Assembly: GCA_914767715.1 (NCBI GenBank)
Contig: OU612068.1
Coordinates: 34,596,001-34,660,000 of the forward strand
Direction: 5' to 3'
Source: Membranipora membranacea
Taxonomy: Eukaryota; Bryozoa; Gymnolaemata; Cheilostomatida; Membraniporidae
DNA length: 64,000 nt
The notes below the pieces were generated by a model, which was not told where the DNA came from, searched no databases, and was given only the letters and a program-made list of their open reading frames with translations. Made by a program: the position numbers and the translations under genes. The first letter of the stretch is position 1. Each line of letters opens with the position of its first letter. Shown here piece after piece: positions 1 to 13,100 of this stretch.

Positions 1-3000
1 CAGATTCGGCATACAACATAACCCCCACATCCCAAGTTTTAACTCAATTGCATGATAAGAACTGTTAATCGGCAGCAACTTCCTGTTCATGGCGGCCATA
101 TTGGATATCAGGTCATGTGACTTCGAAGGTGATGGTCTAATAAGATTCGGTAAGTGTCAAAACCCCTATATCTCAAGTTTTAACTCAATCGCATGATAAG
201 AACTGTTAATTAGCTGCAATTAACAGTATATGGCGGCCATATTGGATATCAGGTCATGTGACATCATAATTGATAATATCATATGATTCGGTATATGTCA
301 AAGCCCCCATATCCCAAGTTTTAACTCAATCGCATGTTTTGTTCTCATGATAACACAAATAAACGGCACAAAACGTCCTTCACTGATTACTGTAATTAGC
401 ATATATTACATAACATTTCAAAAATTCAAATTGAAATTTTTCATCTAGACACATGAAGGTATGTTGTAAACGAGTTTCATCAAATTGTGTCTGGTAGTTC
501 TTGACTTATAAGAGGCTAAAAAGTGTTGCAATAATAATAATAATAAAAATAATAATAATAAACCCTACTAAAACAAAAGAAATACAACTTTGTTGTATTC
601 CTAATAATAAACCCTACTAAAACAAAAGAAATACAACTTTGTTGTATTCCTAATAATAATAAACCCTACTAAAACAAAAGAAATACAACTTTGTTGTATT
701 CCTAATAATAAACCCTACTAAAACAAAAGAAATACAACTTTGTTGTATTCCTAATAATAAACCCTACTAAAACAAGAGGAATACAACTTTGTTGTATTCC
801 TAATAATAAACCCTACTAAAACAAAAGAAATACAACTTTGTTGTATTCCTAATAAACTCAACAAAAACAAGAGTCATACAACTTAAAGTTGTATGACTAA
901 TAAATATAAAGGAATACAACCATTAATTTTGAATATCGAGGTCAAGTGACATCATAAGTGATGATGTAATGAGACTCGGTATATGCCAAAACCCCCTTAT
1001 CCTAAGTCTTAACTCAATCGTATGATGAGAACTGCTTATCGGCAGCAATTAACTCTCTATGACGGCCATTTTGGTTTTCGGGTCATGTGACATTAAAATT
1101 GATGATATCATAAGATTCGGTATATGCCAAACCCCCATATCCCAAGTTTTGACTCAATCGCATGATGAGAACTGTTAATCGGCAGCAGTTTACTGTCTAT
1201 GGCGGCCATTTTGGATTTCGAGTCATGTGACCTTAAAATTGATGAAGTCATAAGATTCGGTATAGGTCAAAACCCCCAAATCCCAAGTTTTAACTCAATC
1301 GCATGTTAAGAACTGTTAATGGGCAGCCATTTCCAGTTTTTGGCGGCCATTGTGGATATCGGGGTCATGTGACATTAAAATTGACGATGTCATAAGATTT
1401 GGTATATGCCATAACCTCTGTATCCTAAGTTTCAACTCAATCGCATGATTTGTTCTCAAGATATCACCAAAAGAAAATCGAAAAAACATCTTCCACTAAT
1501 TAGTGTAATTAGCAAATATTACATAACATTTCAAAATTTCGTTTTGCAATTTCTCATCTTGACATATGGGACTATGTTGTGACCATATACCATTGAATTC
1601 TGCCAAGTAGTTCTTGACATATAACAGAATGAAATTGGGTAAAAACGTTAAAAAAGGCAAATCCTCCTTCACTAATTAGTGTAATTAGCAAGTATTACAT
1701 AACATTTTAAAATTTCATTTCGCAATTTCTCATCTAAACATATGGAGCTATGTTGTGACCAAGTAACAGCAAATTCTGCCCGGTAGTTCTTGACTTATAA
1801 AAGCTACAAAAAGTGTTGCGAGACGAATAATAATAATAATAACTAGAAACGGTAAACATATTTGCAAGCAAATATAAAGGAATATAACCAATGTATTTGA
1901 ATATCGAGGTCATGTGACATCATAATTGATGATGTCATAAGACTCGGTATATGCTGAAACCCCCTTATCTTAAGTCTCAACTCAATCGCATGATGAGAAC
2001 TGCTAATCGGCAGCGATTAACTCTCTATGGCGGCCATATTGGATTTCGGGTCATGTGACATCAAAATCGATGATGTCATAAGATTCGGAATATGTCATAA
2101 CCCCCAAATCCCAAGTTTTAACTCAATCGCATGATAAGAACTGTTAATCGGCAGCCACTTCCTGTTTATGGCGGCCATTTTGGATATCGGGTCATATGAC
2201 ATTGAAATTGATGATGTCATAAGATTCGGTATAGGTCAAAACCCCCAAATCCCAAGTTTTAACTCAATCGCATGATAAGAACTGTTAATTGCCAGCAGTT
2301 TACTGTTTATGGCGGCCATTTTGTATATCGGGTCATGTGACATAAAAATTGATGATGTCATAAGATTCGGTATGTGTCATAACCCCCATACCCCAAGTTT
2401 TAACTCAATCGCATGATGAGAACAGCTAATCGGCAGCGATTAACTGTCTATGACGGCCATATTGGATTTCGGGTCATGTGACATCAAAATCGATGATGTC
2501 ATAAGATTCGGTATATGTCATAACCCCCATATCCCAAGTTTTAACTCAATCACATGATAAGAACTGCTAATCGGCAGCAGTTTACTGTCTATGGCGGCCA
2601 TTTTGGATTTCGGGTCATGTGACCTTAAAATTGATGATGTCATAAGATTCGGTATATCTCATAACCCCTATATCCCAAGTTTTAACTCAATCGTATGTTT
2701 CGTTCTCCAGATGTGATCAATATAAAGGTCAAAACGTCCTCCACTAATTAGTCTAATTAGCAAATATTGCATAACAATTCATAAATTCATTTTGTAATTT
2801 CTTAGCTAGACATATGGAACTATCTTATGACAAAGTTCCATCCAATTCTGCCTGGTAGTTCTTGACTTATAGAAGCTAGAAAAGTGTTGCAATAATAATA
2901 ATAACTAGAAACGGTAAACATATTTGCAAGCAAATATAAAGGAATACAACCAATATATTTGAATATCGAGGTCATGCGACATCATAATTGATGATGTCAT

Positions 3001-5175
3001 AAGACTCGGTATATGCCGAAACCCCCTTATCTTAAGTCTCAACTCAATCGCATGATGAGAACTGCTAATCGGCAGCGATTAACTCTCTATGGCGGCCATA
3101 TTGGATTTCGGGTCATGTGACATCAAAATCGATGATGTCATAAGATTCGGAATATGTCATAACCCCCAAATCCCAAGTTTTAACTCAATCGCATGATAAG
3201 AACTGTTAATCGGCAGCCACTTCCTGTTTATGGCGGCCATTTTGGATATCGGGTCATGTGACATTGAAATTGATGATGTCATAAGATTCGGTATAGGTCA
3301 AAACCCCCAAATCCCAAGTTTTAACTCAATCGCATGATAAGAACTGTTAATTGCCAGCAGTTTACCGTTTATGGCGGCCATTTTGTATATCGGGTCATGT
3401 GACATAAAAATTGATGATGTCATAAGATTCGGTATGTGTCATAACCCCCATACCCCAAGTTTTAACTCAATCGCATGATGAGAACTGTTAATCGGCAGCA
3501 GTTTACTGTCTATGGCGGCCATTTTGGATTTCGGGTCATGTGACCTTTAAATTGATGATGTCATAAGATTCGGTATATGTCATAACCCCCATATTCCAAG
3601 TTTTAACTCAATCGCATGATAAGAACTGCTAATCGGCAGCAGTTTACTGTCTATGGCGGCCATTTTGGATTTCGGGTCATGTGACCTTAAAATTGATGAT
3701 GTCATAAGATTCGGTATATCTCATAACCCCCATATCCCAAGTTTTAACTCAATCGTATGTTTCGTTCTCCAGATGTGATCAATATAAAGGTCAAAACGTC
3801 CTCCACTAATTAGTCTAATTAGCGAATATTGCATAACAATTCATAAATTCATTTTGTAATTTCTTAGCTAGACATATGGAACTATCTTATGACAAAGTTC
3901 CATCCAATTCTGCCTGGTAGTTCTTGACTTATAGAAGCTAGAAAAGTGTTGCAATAATAATAATAACTAGAAACGGTGAACATATTTGCAAGCAAATATA
4001 AAGGAATACAACCAATATATTTGAATATCGAGGTCATGTGACATCATAATGGATGATGTCATAAGACTCGGTATATGCCGAAACCCCCTTACCTTAAGTC
4101 TCAACTCAATCGCATGATGAGAACTGCTAATCGGCAGCAATTAACTCTCTATGGCGGCCATATTGGATTTCGGGTCATGTGACATCAAAATCGATGATAT
4201 CACAAGATTCGGTATATGTCATAATCTCCAAATCCAAAGTTTTAACTCAATCGCATGATAAGAACTGTTAATCGGCAGTCACTTCCTGTTCATGGTTGCC
4301 ATATTGGATTCGGGTCACATGACATCAAAAATGATTATGTCATCAGATTCGGCATATGTCATAACCCTCAGATGCCAAGTTTTAACTCAATCGCATGATA
4401 AGAACTGTTAATCGGCATCCAGTTCCTGTTCATGGTGGCCATATTGGATTCGGGTCACATGACATCAAAAATGATGATGTCATAAGATTCGGTGTATGTC
4501 AAAACCCCCATATCCCAAGTTTTAACTTGATCGCATGATAAGAACTGTTAATCGGCAGCAATTCACTGTTTATGGCGGCCATTTTGTATATCGGGTCATG
4601 TGACATGAAAATTGATGATGTCATAAGATTCGGTATAAGTCAAAACCCCTACATCCCAAGTTTCAACTCAATCGCATGATTTGTTCTCAAGATATCACCA
4701 AAAGAAAAACGAAAAACATCCTCCACTAATTAGTGTAATTAGCAAATAAATTGCATAACAATTCAAAAATTGTCCAAGCATTTTTTCATCTTGACCCATA
4801 GGACTATGTTGTGACCAAGTATCATTAGAATCTGCCAAGTAGTTCTTGACTTATAGAAGACTTAATTTTGGTATAATCAAGGTATGATTGATAAAAGCGG
4901 CAAAACCTCCTTCACTAATTAGTCTAATTAGCGAGTGTTACATAACAATTCAAAAACTCATTTAGTAATTTCTCATCTAGACATATGCAACTATGTTGTG
5001 ACCAAGTAACATCCAATTCTGCCTGGTAGTTCTTGACTTATAAAAGCTTAAAAAGTGTTGCAATAATAATAATAAAAAAAATAATAATAAACCCTACTAA
5101 AGTAAAAGGAATACAACTTTGTTGTATTCCTAATAAATCCAACCAAAACAAAAGAAATACAACTTTGTTGTATTC
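1..5175. repeat. Satellite array of ~141-bp monomers with ~1.06-kb higher-order repeat
   Basis: About two dozen copies of a ~141-bp unit are seen. Each unit holds the landmarks ACTCAATCGCATGAT, GGCGGCCAT(A/T)TTGGAT, GGTCATGTGAC and GATGTCATAAGATTCGG. Landmark spacing is 139-151 bp (for example at about 1980, 2123, 2263, 2405, 2548 and 2689). Runs of three to six monomers are separated by AT-rich spacers that carry CACTAATTAGTGTAATTAGC, TTGACTTATA and an AAT run. Equivalent positions recur at about 1980, 3044 and 4100, so a higher-order unit of ~1.06 kb was duplicated at least three times. The array is cut by the left window edge. I see no coding potential. Confidence 0.93.
541..900. repeat. 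~50-bp tandem repeat with internal hairpin
   Basis: Six consecutive ~49-51-bp units start near 561, 611, 662, 711, 760 and 808. Each contains ACCCTACTAAAACAA followed by the short inverted repeat AATACAAC-TTT-GTTGTATT. A diverged unit follows near 850-900, and two more lie at about 5085-5180 at the other end of the satellite. The units are almost identical, which indicates recent expansion. They sit inside a spacer of the larger satellite. Confidence 0.9.
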
Positions 5176-5805
5176 CTAATAATACCCCATTAGTACTGTG
5201 TCGTAGTTATAATGGATGCACCAGATTATTCCTCTCAGCCCTGTTTGCATTTTTAGCATAATAAGACCAATTATAGTTGAGTCTAGGCCTTTGAATCGGG
5301 TGTAAACATTACAAATCTGTGAAACTGATGCTTGTTTGTATGTATGACTGATAGGAGTCAAGCACCTGCGAATGCCCTGTCATTAACAGCTTGTATCATT
5401 CTCAGCTTCTTGTTTCAGTGACAGTCACACTGCCCACATGAGTAGTATTTATATATAGAGGCTATAGTGTCCATGTCATACAGGTTTATATGTGAGGATG
5501 CTGATGTTGAGCTGGTAATCTGTACTCGTTGTTTGATCACTATCTATTATTGAAATGTAGACCCTACATTCCTATAAGATTGGCCTAATGAGAGAATGGG
5601 AGATTATTCAAGGATCTAGCTGTGGTAACTCGGCCAGATCTGAGTGCATTTCGCCTCATGTCACATCAGAAAGTGTAGGCTCATAGCTTCAGGCCAAAAA
5701 CACTAATTACATCTTTTACTGCATACCCATATCGACTTTTTTGGCTCTCTATATTCTATATTCCATTGAGAATTTTTTGACAGTTAGGCTAGTGATGATT
5801 CCTAC
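5176..5805. other. Probable convertase intron, no further exon found
   Basis: This is AT-rich sequence between the satellite and the leftmost convertase exon. I looked on the minus strand for the next furin-type exon (catalytic His in an HGTRCAGE-like block) and did not see it. The region is therefore most likely part of a long intron that runs into the satellite. Confidence 0.4.
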
Positions 5806-8800
5806 CTGTTTTCGTTTGTGAAGTCATACTTAGGTGTTGGGTCCGTGTCCTGTCCATTAATGTCATAACTTGCTCTCGGATCCTACAACAATAACAGGAC
5901 AGATAAAGAAAATCTGGCCTCGTAATACGCTTTAAAATGCCACTTAGTTGAAAATAAGGAGGAGCTTTACAAACCGTCAAATTTGGCATCAGTTCCTCTA
6001 TGACGGTAAACTCTCACCACATTCCAGCAGTGAGCCAAGAGGAGGTGGTGTAAGCTAATGCTGATCACAGGATGACCCTACTTATATTAATATTTGAGGA
6101 TCAGCTATAATCTTATATTTGGTCAGCTTATGTCGGCATGTGGTTAGGGGATATATGTGGCAGGTTAGGCGATCATTTCCTTTTTTATTTGGTTATTATT
6201 GAAGGTTTATCTTAGCTATAGATCATGGGAATAGCCATAAATGGGTGACATAAATAAGTATTACATTAATATCTGACAGTAATTCACTTTCTATATAACT
6301 TTTCTGAATGAAGTCATCCATTATATACATGCTAAATTACAGATAAAACTGCAATAAAATTTCTAAGAACATAAAATTTTCTGTGTCATTAGCTTTTGAT
6401 GGATTTGAGATTTTATCCACTCTACTCTCTGTCAAATAGGGCTGAACCAGGTTTGGTATATCTATATTTAGAAAACTGTATCATCTGTACCATTAAAACG
6501 CTCTCTTTCCCTTCTATCATCACTTAGCAGTCATGCAGGAGAATTGACAGTTCCCATTATGAAAGCAGAGCAGAGCAGAGCTGCAGTATTGAGCCAAGTG
6601 TCAGAATCAATACCAAGTTAGAGACAATATGAACTGCTTTTACCCCACTGCACAATTAGCGAGGTTAGAAAACTCAACAGCAATTTATCCGCTCATAATG
6701 TGCACAGTGTATATACAGAGGGTAAGTAAAATCGATGGTCAAACCAATCGGATATAGAGCATTAGTTTGAGTAAGTTCACAAATTGAAGGCAGTGCAAGG
6801 CAAGGTCAAAATTAACTTAATTGCTGTGATTGCCAGCAAATACTCTGTGATGTAAAATAACATCCACACCTAAGGTGTTCATGAAAATACTGTCTGACCA
6901 ATCAATTAGATAATTAAAAGGCACAGCGTGTAGTGAGTAGTGAGCAGTGACAATTACACTGACACTATCTATTATCTACTCTAGATAAATACTATAATTG
7001 CAGCGAAGACTCAAACAGTAAACTGTATAAGCCTGTCTAGGCATACGCTGGCACAAAACTACCTACAAATTACCAAACCTTAAAAATGTTATTCAATAGG
7101 AGAACTCTGATGCCGGTAAGTGAGGGCCGACAGACAGACGGACAGACTGCTTCTTATCTTTCTTATCTTTTTGCCACAGAATGTGTCTCAGAGAGCCTCT
7201 ATGTCAAAGTGAAAACTAGTCAGCAGGTATTGAGTAATTTAGCGTCTCTTGATCACGGTGATGTATGTTGAGGGTAAATTTTACTTACATAATTTTCTAT
7301 GAGATCCGGGTGCATTCTCTCTATGCCATCATCAAGAACTGTGACAACAACACCTTTGCCTGAATAGCCCCTTCTCCAAGCTGCTGGTACATTCATACTG
7401 AGGGGGGAGGACCTCTTACCCCAACTTCTTGTTTCTTGCTGCAAAATACGATAATAGTATTAATAATATTTTCATCACAAATGAATTTTTTGAAGACAGT
7501 GTTATTTAATAAATGTTATCACCACCTGCAGGTTATTTGTCGACTATGAGAGTTTTTAACGTGAGGTCAGGAGTTAGTCACCGAGACCAAATAATATATC
7601 TAAATTTGGATAAACAAGAGTGTACTTTTTGGTGCATTTGGCAGCTAGAATTGCACAATCCAGCAAGAGATTACCCAACAAAAAAGAAGCCACAGATAAA
7701 TAAGCCAAAACAATGGAGCAGGACAGGAGCAGTCATTTACATATCATAGAACTGGCATAAAGAGTTTTGCAATAATGAGTTCTGTGGTGGTAGTATCTGG
7801 AAAATTTGAAATTCTACAAAAAAGGCAATTACTGCTAATTGGTTATTTGAGTATGGCACTCAAAAATCACAGAAGTCAGACTAACTTTCCATGTCAAGAA
7901 GGCAAGGGAATGAATTACAATTCTGGTGTTTTCTGCGTCATATCACTCTTATCTTAAACGAAATTCTTTTTTAGCCAGAGATTTGATTTTTTATTCCAAG
8001 TGTCTTCGCTTTTTCTTGCTGATTCAAAGTGCCAGCAATTACACTGTATTTCGCGACTCATTTTTTCTTTTAATAATGCTGTCAGTGATAGTAATAAAAT
8101 CCATCCAGTCTTGTAAGTTAGAATTCACAGTATCGACTTGGTACAGATATAAAACACAGTAGGTTGGCATTACAAAACAAATGCTAACCAGAATGTTGAT
8201 CTTCAAAAACATGACTTATGACGTAAAGCTGGTGGCAGGTGGTCTGATTTATAACATTTACACCAGTTATCTGACACCTACCAGATACCACTGCTGACTG
8301 TAGCTTATATCATTGAATGACTTATAATCTCTCTTCACACGCTTTTTGATTTCTTGTTGAGCAAACCATAGCACCTGAAAGAGAAATATGAATTAATGTG
8401 TGATCGTAATAGGAAAGCCATATTGGTGAGACGTTGGTAACTGTGAGGGAAACACATTGGTTAGGGCTGGTTAGGGTGCACACTTTTACTGGTTACATTG
8501 AGGAGTCTATTTGCCACAAGCTTGAAGCCATTAGAGCAGAACTGGAACCATTTCTCTACCTTGTAAGACATTTCTGTGGTGGGTATGGCTATTTATAAGC
8601 TCATTCATGGATGGTGTTAGAGAAGTTCTTATTTTATAGAAGTTTGTGGGAGAAGAACTGCAAAGTTTAATTTGATTCCAAACCGCAGATTATTTCAAAT
8701 TATTATCATCAGAGCCAAGCATCAGCTCTTTTGGGACAATCAAACCACTCAGAAAACCACAAGAGATTTTAATATCATTATAAAAGCAACTGTCAAAACT

Positions 8801-10199
8801 GACTTTGCATTTTAAAGTGGGCAGGAACAATAAAAATTCTATGTATGCGTTGAGCGCAATAAAATCCTTTGTGGTTATCACGACAAAGTATTATCAATTA
8901 CATATATAGGGGCAGCTGGTCAGGGGCTGAAGTGGTCTAACCCACAAAACTCTACTGGTCAGCTAATCAGTAATACAATAAGATAAATTCAAAAAATAAT
9001 ATATGATGATGACAAGGAATTCTACAAAGAGTGGGGGATTTTAACTTGGGATAGTCATCGAACACAAGATGTGGGGTGGCATCCAATATTAGGGTTCAAT
9101 ATGCAAGATCAAATTTACTCTACTGTTGCATCTCAAAATTAAAATGGATTAAAATTTATTGATATTGTGCAAATATGATTTTCACACTGGGAGCTGATTA
9201 TTCCAATGATAACACCAACTGGGACTAGGGACCTGATGGGCCAAGACTGATCATTGAGAGCAATTATATACTAGTGTGGGATAAGTGTGAATTAATCACC
9301 TCAGTATGCAGAGATAAGATATTGTGATGATGCTGACTAAACTCTGTAGAGCGTTTCTGTACTTGACGATGATAGAAGTGATAGTGATCTTCCATGATCT
9401 GTAACAATAATACAACAGTGTGATGGGAATTAAAATTACATATTTGACACGCATTATAAAGGATTTATTTTTGGGAAAAACCGTCCACATTATCATTTTG
9501 ATAATAATATCATCCTGTTATTTTTTTCAAAATGTTGTCAATCAGACAGTCCTATTGTTGATGATTACTTGAGAGATCTCATACATTCAGATGACAAATA
9601 GCAGCCTGACATATGAATGTGCCATCTATTCGAGCTCCTAAAAAAACTTTTTACAATAGAGATAGCAATGTCCATGTCAGTATGACACTTGCTAAAACCT
9701 CTCAATGGTGAGATGCCGAATTCTTTCACTAACGCATGCTTTCACATGCATGAGATTAGGCATATCTGGTGCGTTTAGTGATACATGAAAAGCAATCAAT
9801 TAATTTTGTTGACATTCAATAATGCATTTTGATGTATCTAAGTGCATTTCATAGCTGTTATATGGTAGAGAATCTATAATCAAAGCTCTAACAATTTCTT
9901 GAGTATCGCTAATGTTGACCTGACGGAAGGATTACAAGGCAGATTCTCTGCGTTGTGCACTGACTAAAAACTGTCGGTTTTATCAAATATCACACACACC
10001 AACAAAACCACCGCAGCAGCAGCACTTGACATACCGTGTTTAAAAAGGTGAAGCCGTTAAGGTCAGCTATAGACCGAGCTTTACGTTCTCCACCCTTGAT
10101 GTGTACAGCCCATAGATTTGTATAGAAAGCACCATATGTATGCCGCAGGGTGACGAGACATAAGAAGCACCAGTATACCAGCTGTACATTGTATTCCAT
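5806..10199 (-). CDS. Furin-like proprotein convertase, N-terminal exons (partial)
   Basis: Subtilisin/kexin-type convertases cleave precursors at paired basic sites in the secretory pathway. Five minus-strand exons with GT-AG borders join in phase: 10199-10035, 9398-9300, 8374-8282, 7438-7289 and 5882-5806. The start ATG gives a ~24-residue signal peptide (hydrophobic YWCFLCLVTL), then the convertase prodomain start TNLWAVHIKGG. The prodomain continues through EDHYHFYHR to the autocleavage site KRVKR (residues 99-103), then QQWYL. The S8 domain follows with NVPAAWRRGYSGKG and VLDDGIE, whose first Asp (residue 155) aligns with the catalytic Asp. The last exon, with DPRASYDINGQD, ends in phase 2. 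The catalytic His, Asn and Ser, the P-domain and the C terminus are not in the window to the left. The gene either continues past the edge across a satellite-filled intron or has been broken. Which convertase paralogue it is cannot be decided from this half. Confidence 0.88.
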
Positions 10200-10332
10200 A
10201 CTCTGATAAATTATTACTGTCCTGAGCCAACGGTCTTCTCACATTACACTGCAAAACAAAAGAGTTAGGTGGAGTCTTCATCAAATTCATTGTAGGATTG
10301 TTGTAGACATAATAGAATACTAAACCAGTCAA

Positions 10333-13100
10333 ACAGCCTAACGAATCTCACGTTTTTTTAGTGTAGTTGTAGATTTGAATTAAGTTATACGAAATTTTGA
10401 CTTTATCCAGTAAGTGAACTGTCCATTCGGAGCTCATACTGTAAAACTGTCATCACTTGTCACTTCACATATAAACTTACAATTTGATGGTCCCCAAATT
10501 AGTGTTGTGTTGCCCTTATTTTTTTCATATACTAAAATTGAGAAATTAATTTTCATGAATAAAAGTCAAAGCAACACACCTCCAATCCAATATGCAGACA
10601 ATCCCGGAACAAAGCTTGTCAGAGTTTCAAGTTGTAATCCATGCGATATAAGTTACTTTGAGCACCACCTACTTCCAGGCTACTTCCAGGCTGTCATCCA
10701 ACGCTGCACACAATCTACTTTGAACCCAACACTGCGGCGGACTTTCTATTTGTCTCGGAGTTGATCAGCGGCTAAAATAATATCCAAGTATGTTCATCGA
10801 CCAATAATTACTCCTTCTTATCTCTATGATAGAGACCAATGTTTACTCTGCTAATACTACTAATAATGTCAACTGGCTGTGTTTCTCTAGACTAGTAAGG
10901 GCTAATGGTCTACTTCTATCCAGTCCAGATATACTCTCTGTGACTGTTGTCAAATCCTGAATGAATGGATGAATAATATGTGCATATATTACACAGCAGG
11001 CAGCAGCACAACTCAGCCCTCTTCCTATCTAATCTGTTGTGTACAGTATTGCTTTATATTTTCGTAGTGAAAGTTGTAGTTGTAGCATGTGCTTGACCTT
11101 GCTCTTATGATTGACCACGCCCTCATTACTATTCTATTTTGGTAGTATATAACTGCATGCGGGGACAACTCTTAAACTTGACATCGATTATTTGGATATT
11201 AATCACCCTCCCTTTTTTTAACAATATCTAGCCCTTCTCAAATGAATCCAACCTGCATGGATTTTGTATGTCACTAAAAGGTATTTTTCCATAATAAACA
11301 TTCATCAAACAAAGTTTAATTTTCTCAGATTGAATGCCCAAATAAGGCGAGGAAAAATAAACTATTTGGTGCTATCAAATTTTATGGTCATGAATGTTTG
11401 GCTTGTGGTTGATTTCTGAGTCTCAGTTATCATCTACAAGAACCAGAACAAGAACAGCCTTATCACTTTAACAAACAAATCTAGAGAGTAACGCAAGTTA
11501 AAAAAAAGAAGCCTTACTCACCTATATCACATGTAATAAGGTGAGAGCACGGAGTAATGAGAAAGTAATAAATATAATTGGAATATGGTTCAATTCAAAT
11601 ACACCAATAACGGTCTCCTGGTAGTTCAAGCAAGGATTAGTTTTATACACTTCTATTTCATAAGTTGGAGTCGTAGATAGAGTTTACCATGCATTTGATC
11701 TGTAGCTGATATTTATGTAAAAATTCTGAATTCGATTGTGAAAGAATAGGTTTTTGGTGTCATCCTGGAGTTTTCAGTCCAATATAGAATACTGTCCGAT
11801 GGCCCCCTGGCAGGGGAAGTAGAAGTGAGAGTGTTCTCAATTAGACTGAGAACTCTAGAATGAAATCAGGAACCTCATTTTTTCAAAATCACAATGTCCA
11901 ACTACAGGGTTCTCTGTTCAAAAATTCTTTGGATAACCAGTATAGCCGTAGTTATAGCAGGGATAATTTTCCCTGGCTATAGTAAGAAGAAACAGCAGCG
12001 GTGACAGCAACTTCTGTTACACCTTGGTTATAGAGGATAGAAATAATAGCTCTCTGGTAGTTACTGTAAGCAATAAATAGACATAAGAGGTTTCTTCGAT
12101 AAATCTTTCATTTTTTTATCAATACATCATAACGGTCTACTCTAGCTAATTCTAAAGCTTCCCTTGTGAAAAAATCTTCAGAGGTCCTCTGTAAGGATAA
12201 TTAATTTTATCGAACCAAAGGAATCTAAAACATGCCTGCGCTATCTGCTGGTACTACTGAGATGGTCATCTACTAAAAATTTTGTAGAATTTACTCTTGC
12301 TATAAAAAACACTGCATCAGAAGATGTGGTAGAGAATACCTTGATCAAGGACTCTACTTAAATACGTACATGGTCACAGTAGTTTTTATATTAGTAGTCT
12401 ATGGCAAAAAAAACCAGAAAGCATCTAAATGATTCTTTGGCACTAAAAATTTCCTCACAAATATGGTAACATAATAAAACAAATAGTGTCATAAACAACC
12501 ATCAAACAGGCCACAAGAATCTGTCAACTAGCTATATTCCAATGAAACAAGCCAAAATGACAAGAATGAATCAAAGGTAAAAACATGTCCCCCCCCCCCC
12601 CCTGAGTATGAATGTATGCATCTGACACCATTAAATATATATCAGTCATAAATTAATATATTCTATGATAGGTAAATTCATAAGAATTGATTTAAAAAAG
12701 ATTCCTAGGTGTGGCTTCTTTTTTAATTCGGTCTGCGGCCTACTGCAAAGGGTAGAGTCCAAATTATTTTATCTAGCAAGCACACAGTAGCCTCATAAAA
12801 GGAGTGAATAATGTCAGTATAAATATGATAGGAAGAGGCAATCAGAAGAAATAAATTCCTGATTCAAAGAGTGGAAGACTGGCATGTTTTTTCAACATAA
12901 AAAAAAGTTCAAACACAAAAACAAACGGAACACAGAACATCATCACAGCTTAGCGACTTAACAAACACACAAAAACTGTTGAATTTCATGGCCCAATCAT
13001 CAATAAATATGACTGGTAAGCATATCTTAATATAAATCAAGGAGTCGCCCAACCAGAAAAAGAGAAAAGACAACTCCTCATGAGGCCAAAGTTTAGTAGA
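10333..13100. other. Intergenic region, no gene supported
   Basis: This lies between the convertase start and the 3' end of the CCDC177-like gene. It holds the convertase upstream region, AT-rich sequence and a poly-C run at 12588-12602. A 116-codon plus-strand ORF at 10414-10764 has no recognisable motif or splice context and is not called. Confidence 0.5.

Noticed and set aside
561-860. Regularly spaced repeats resembling a CRISPR array
   Set aside because: The units are contiguous, near-identical ~50-bp tandem copies with no unique spacers, in a eukaryotic satellite region.
10414-10764. 116-codon plus-strand ORF as a gene
   Set aside because: It has no motif, no splice context and a composition like its surroundings.
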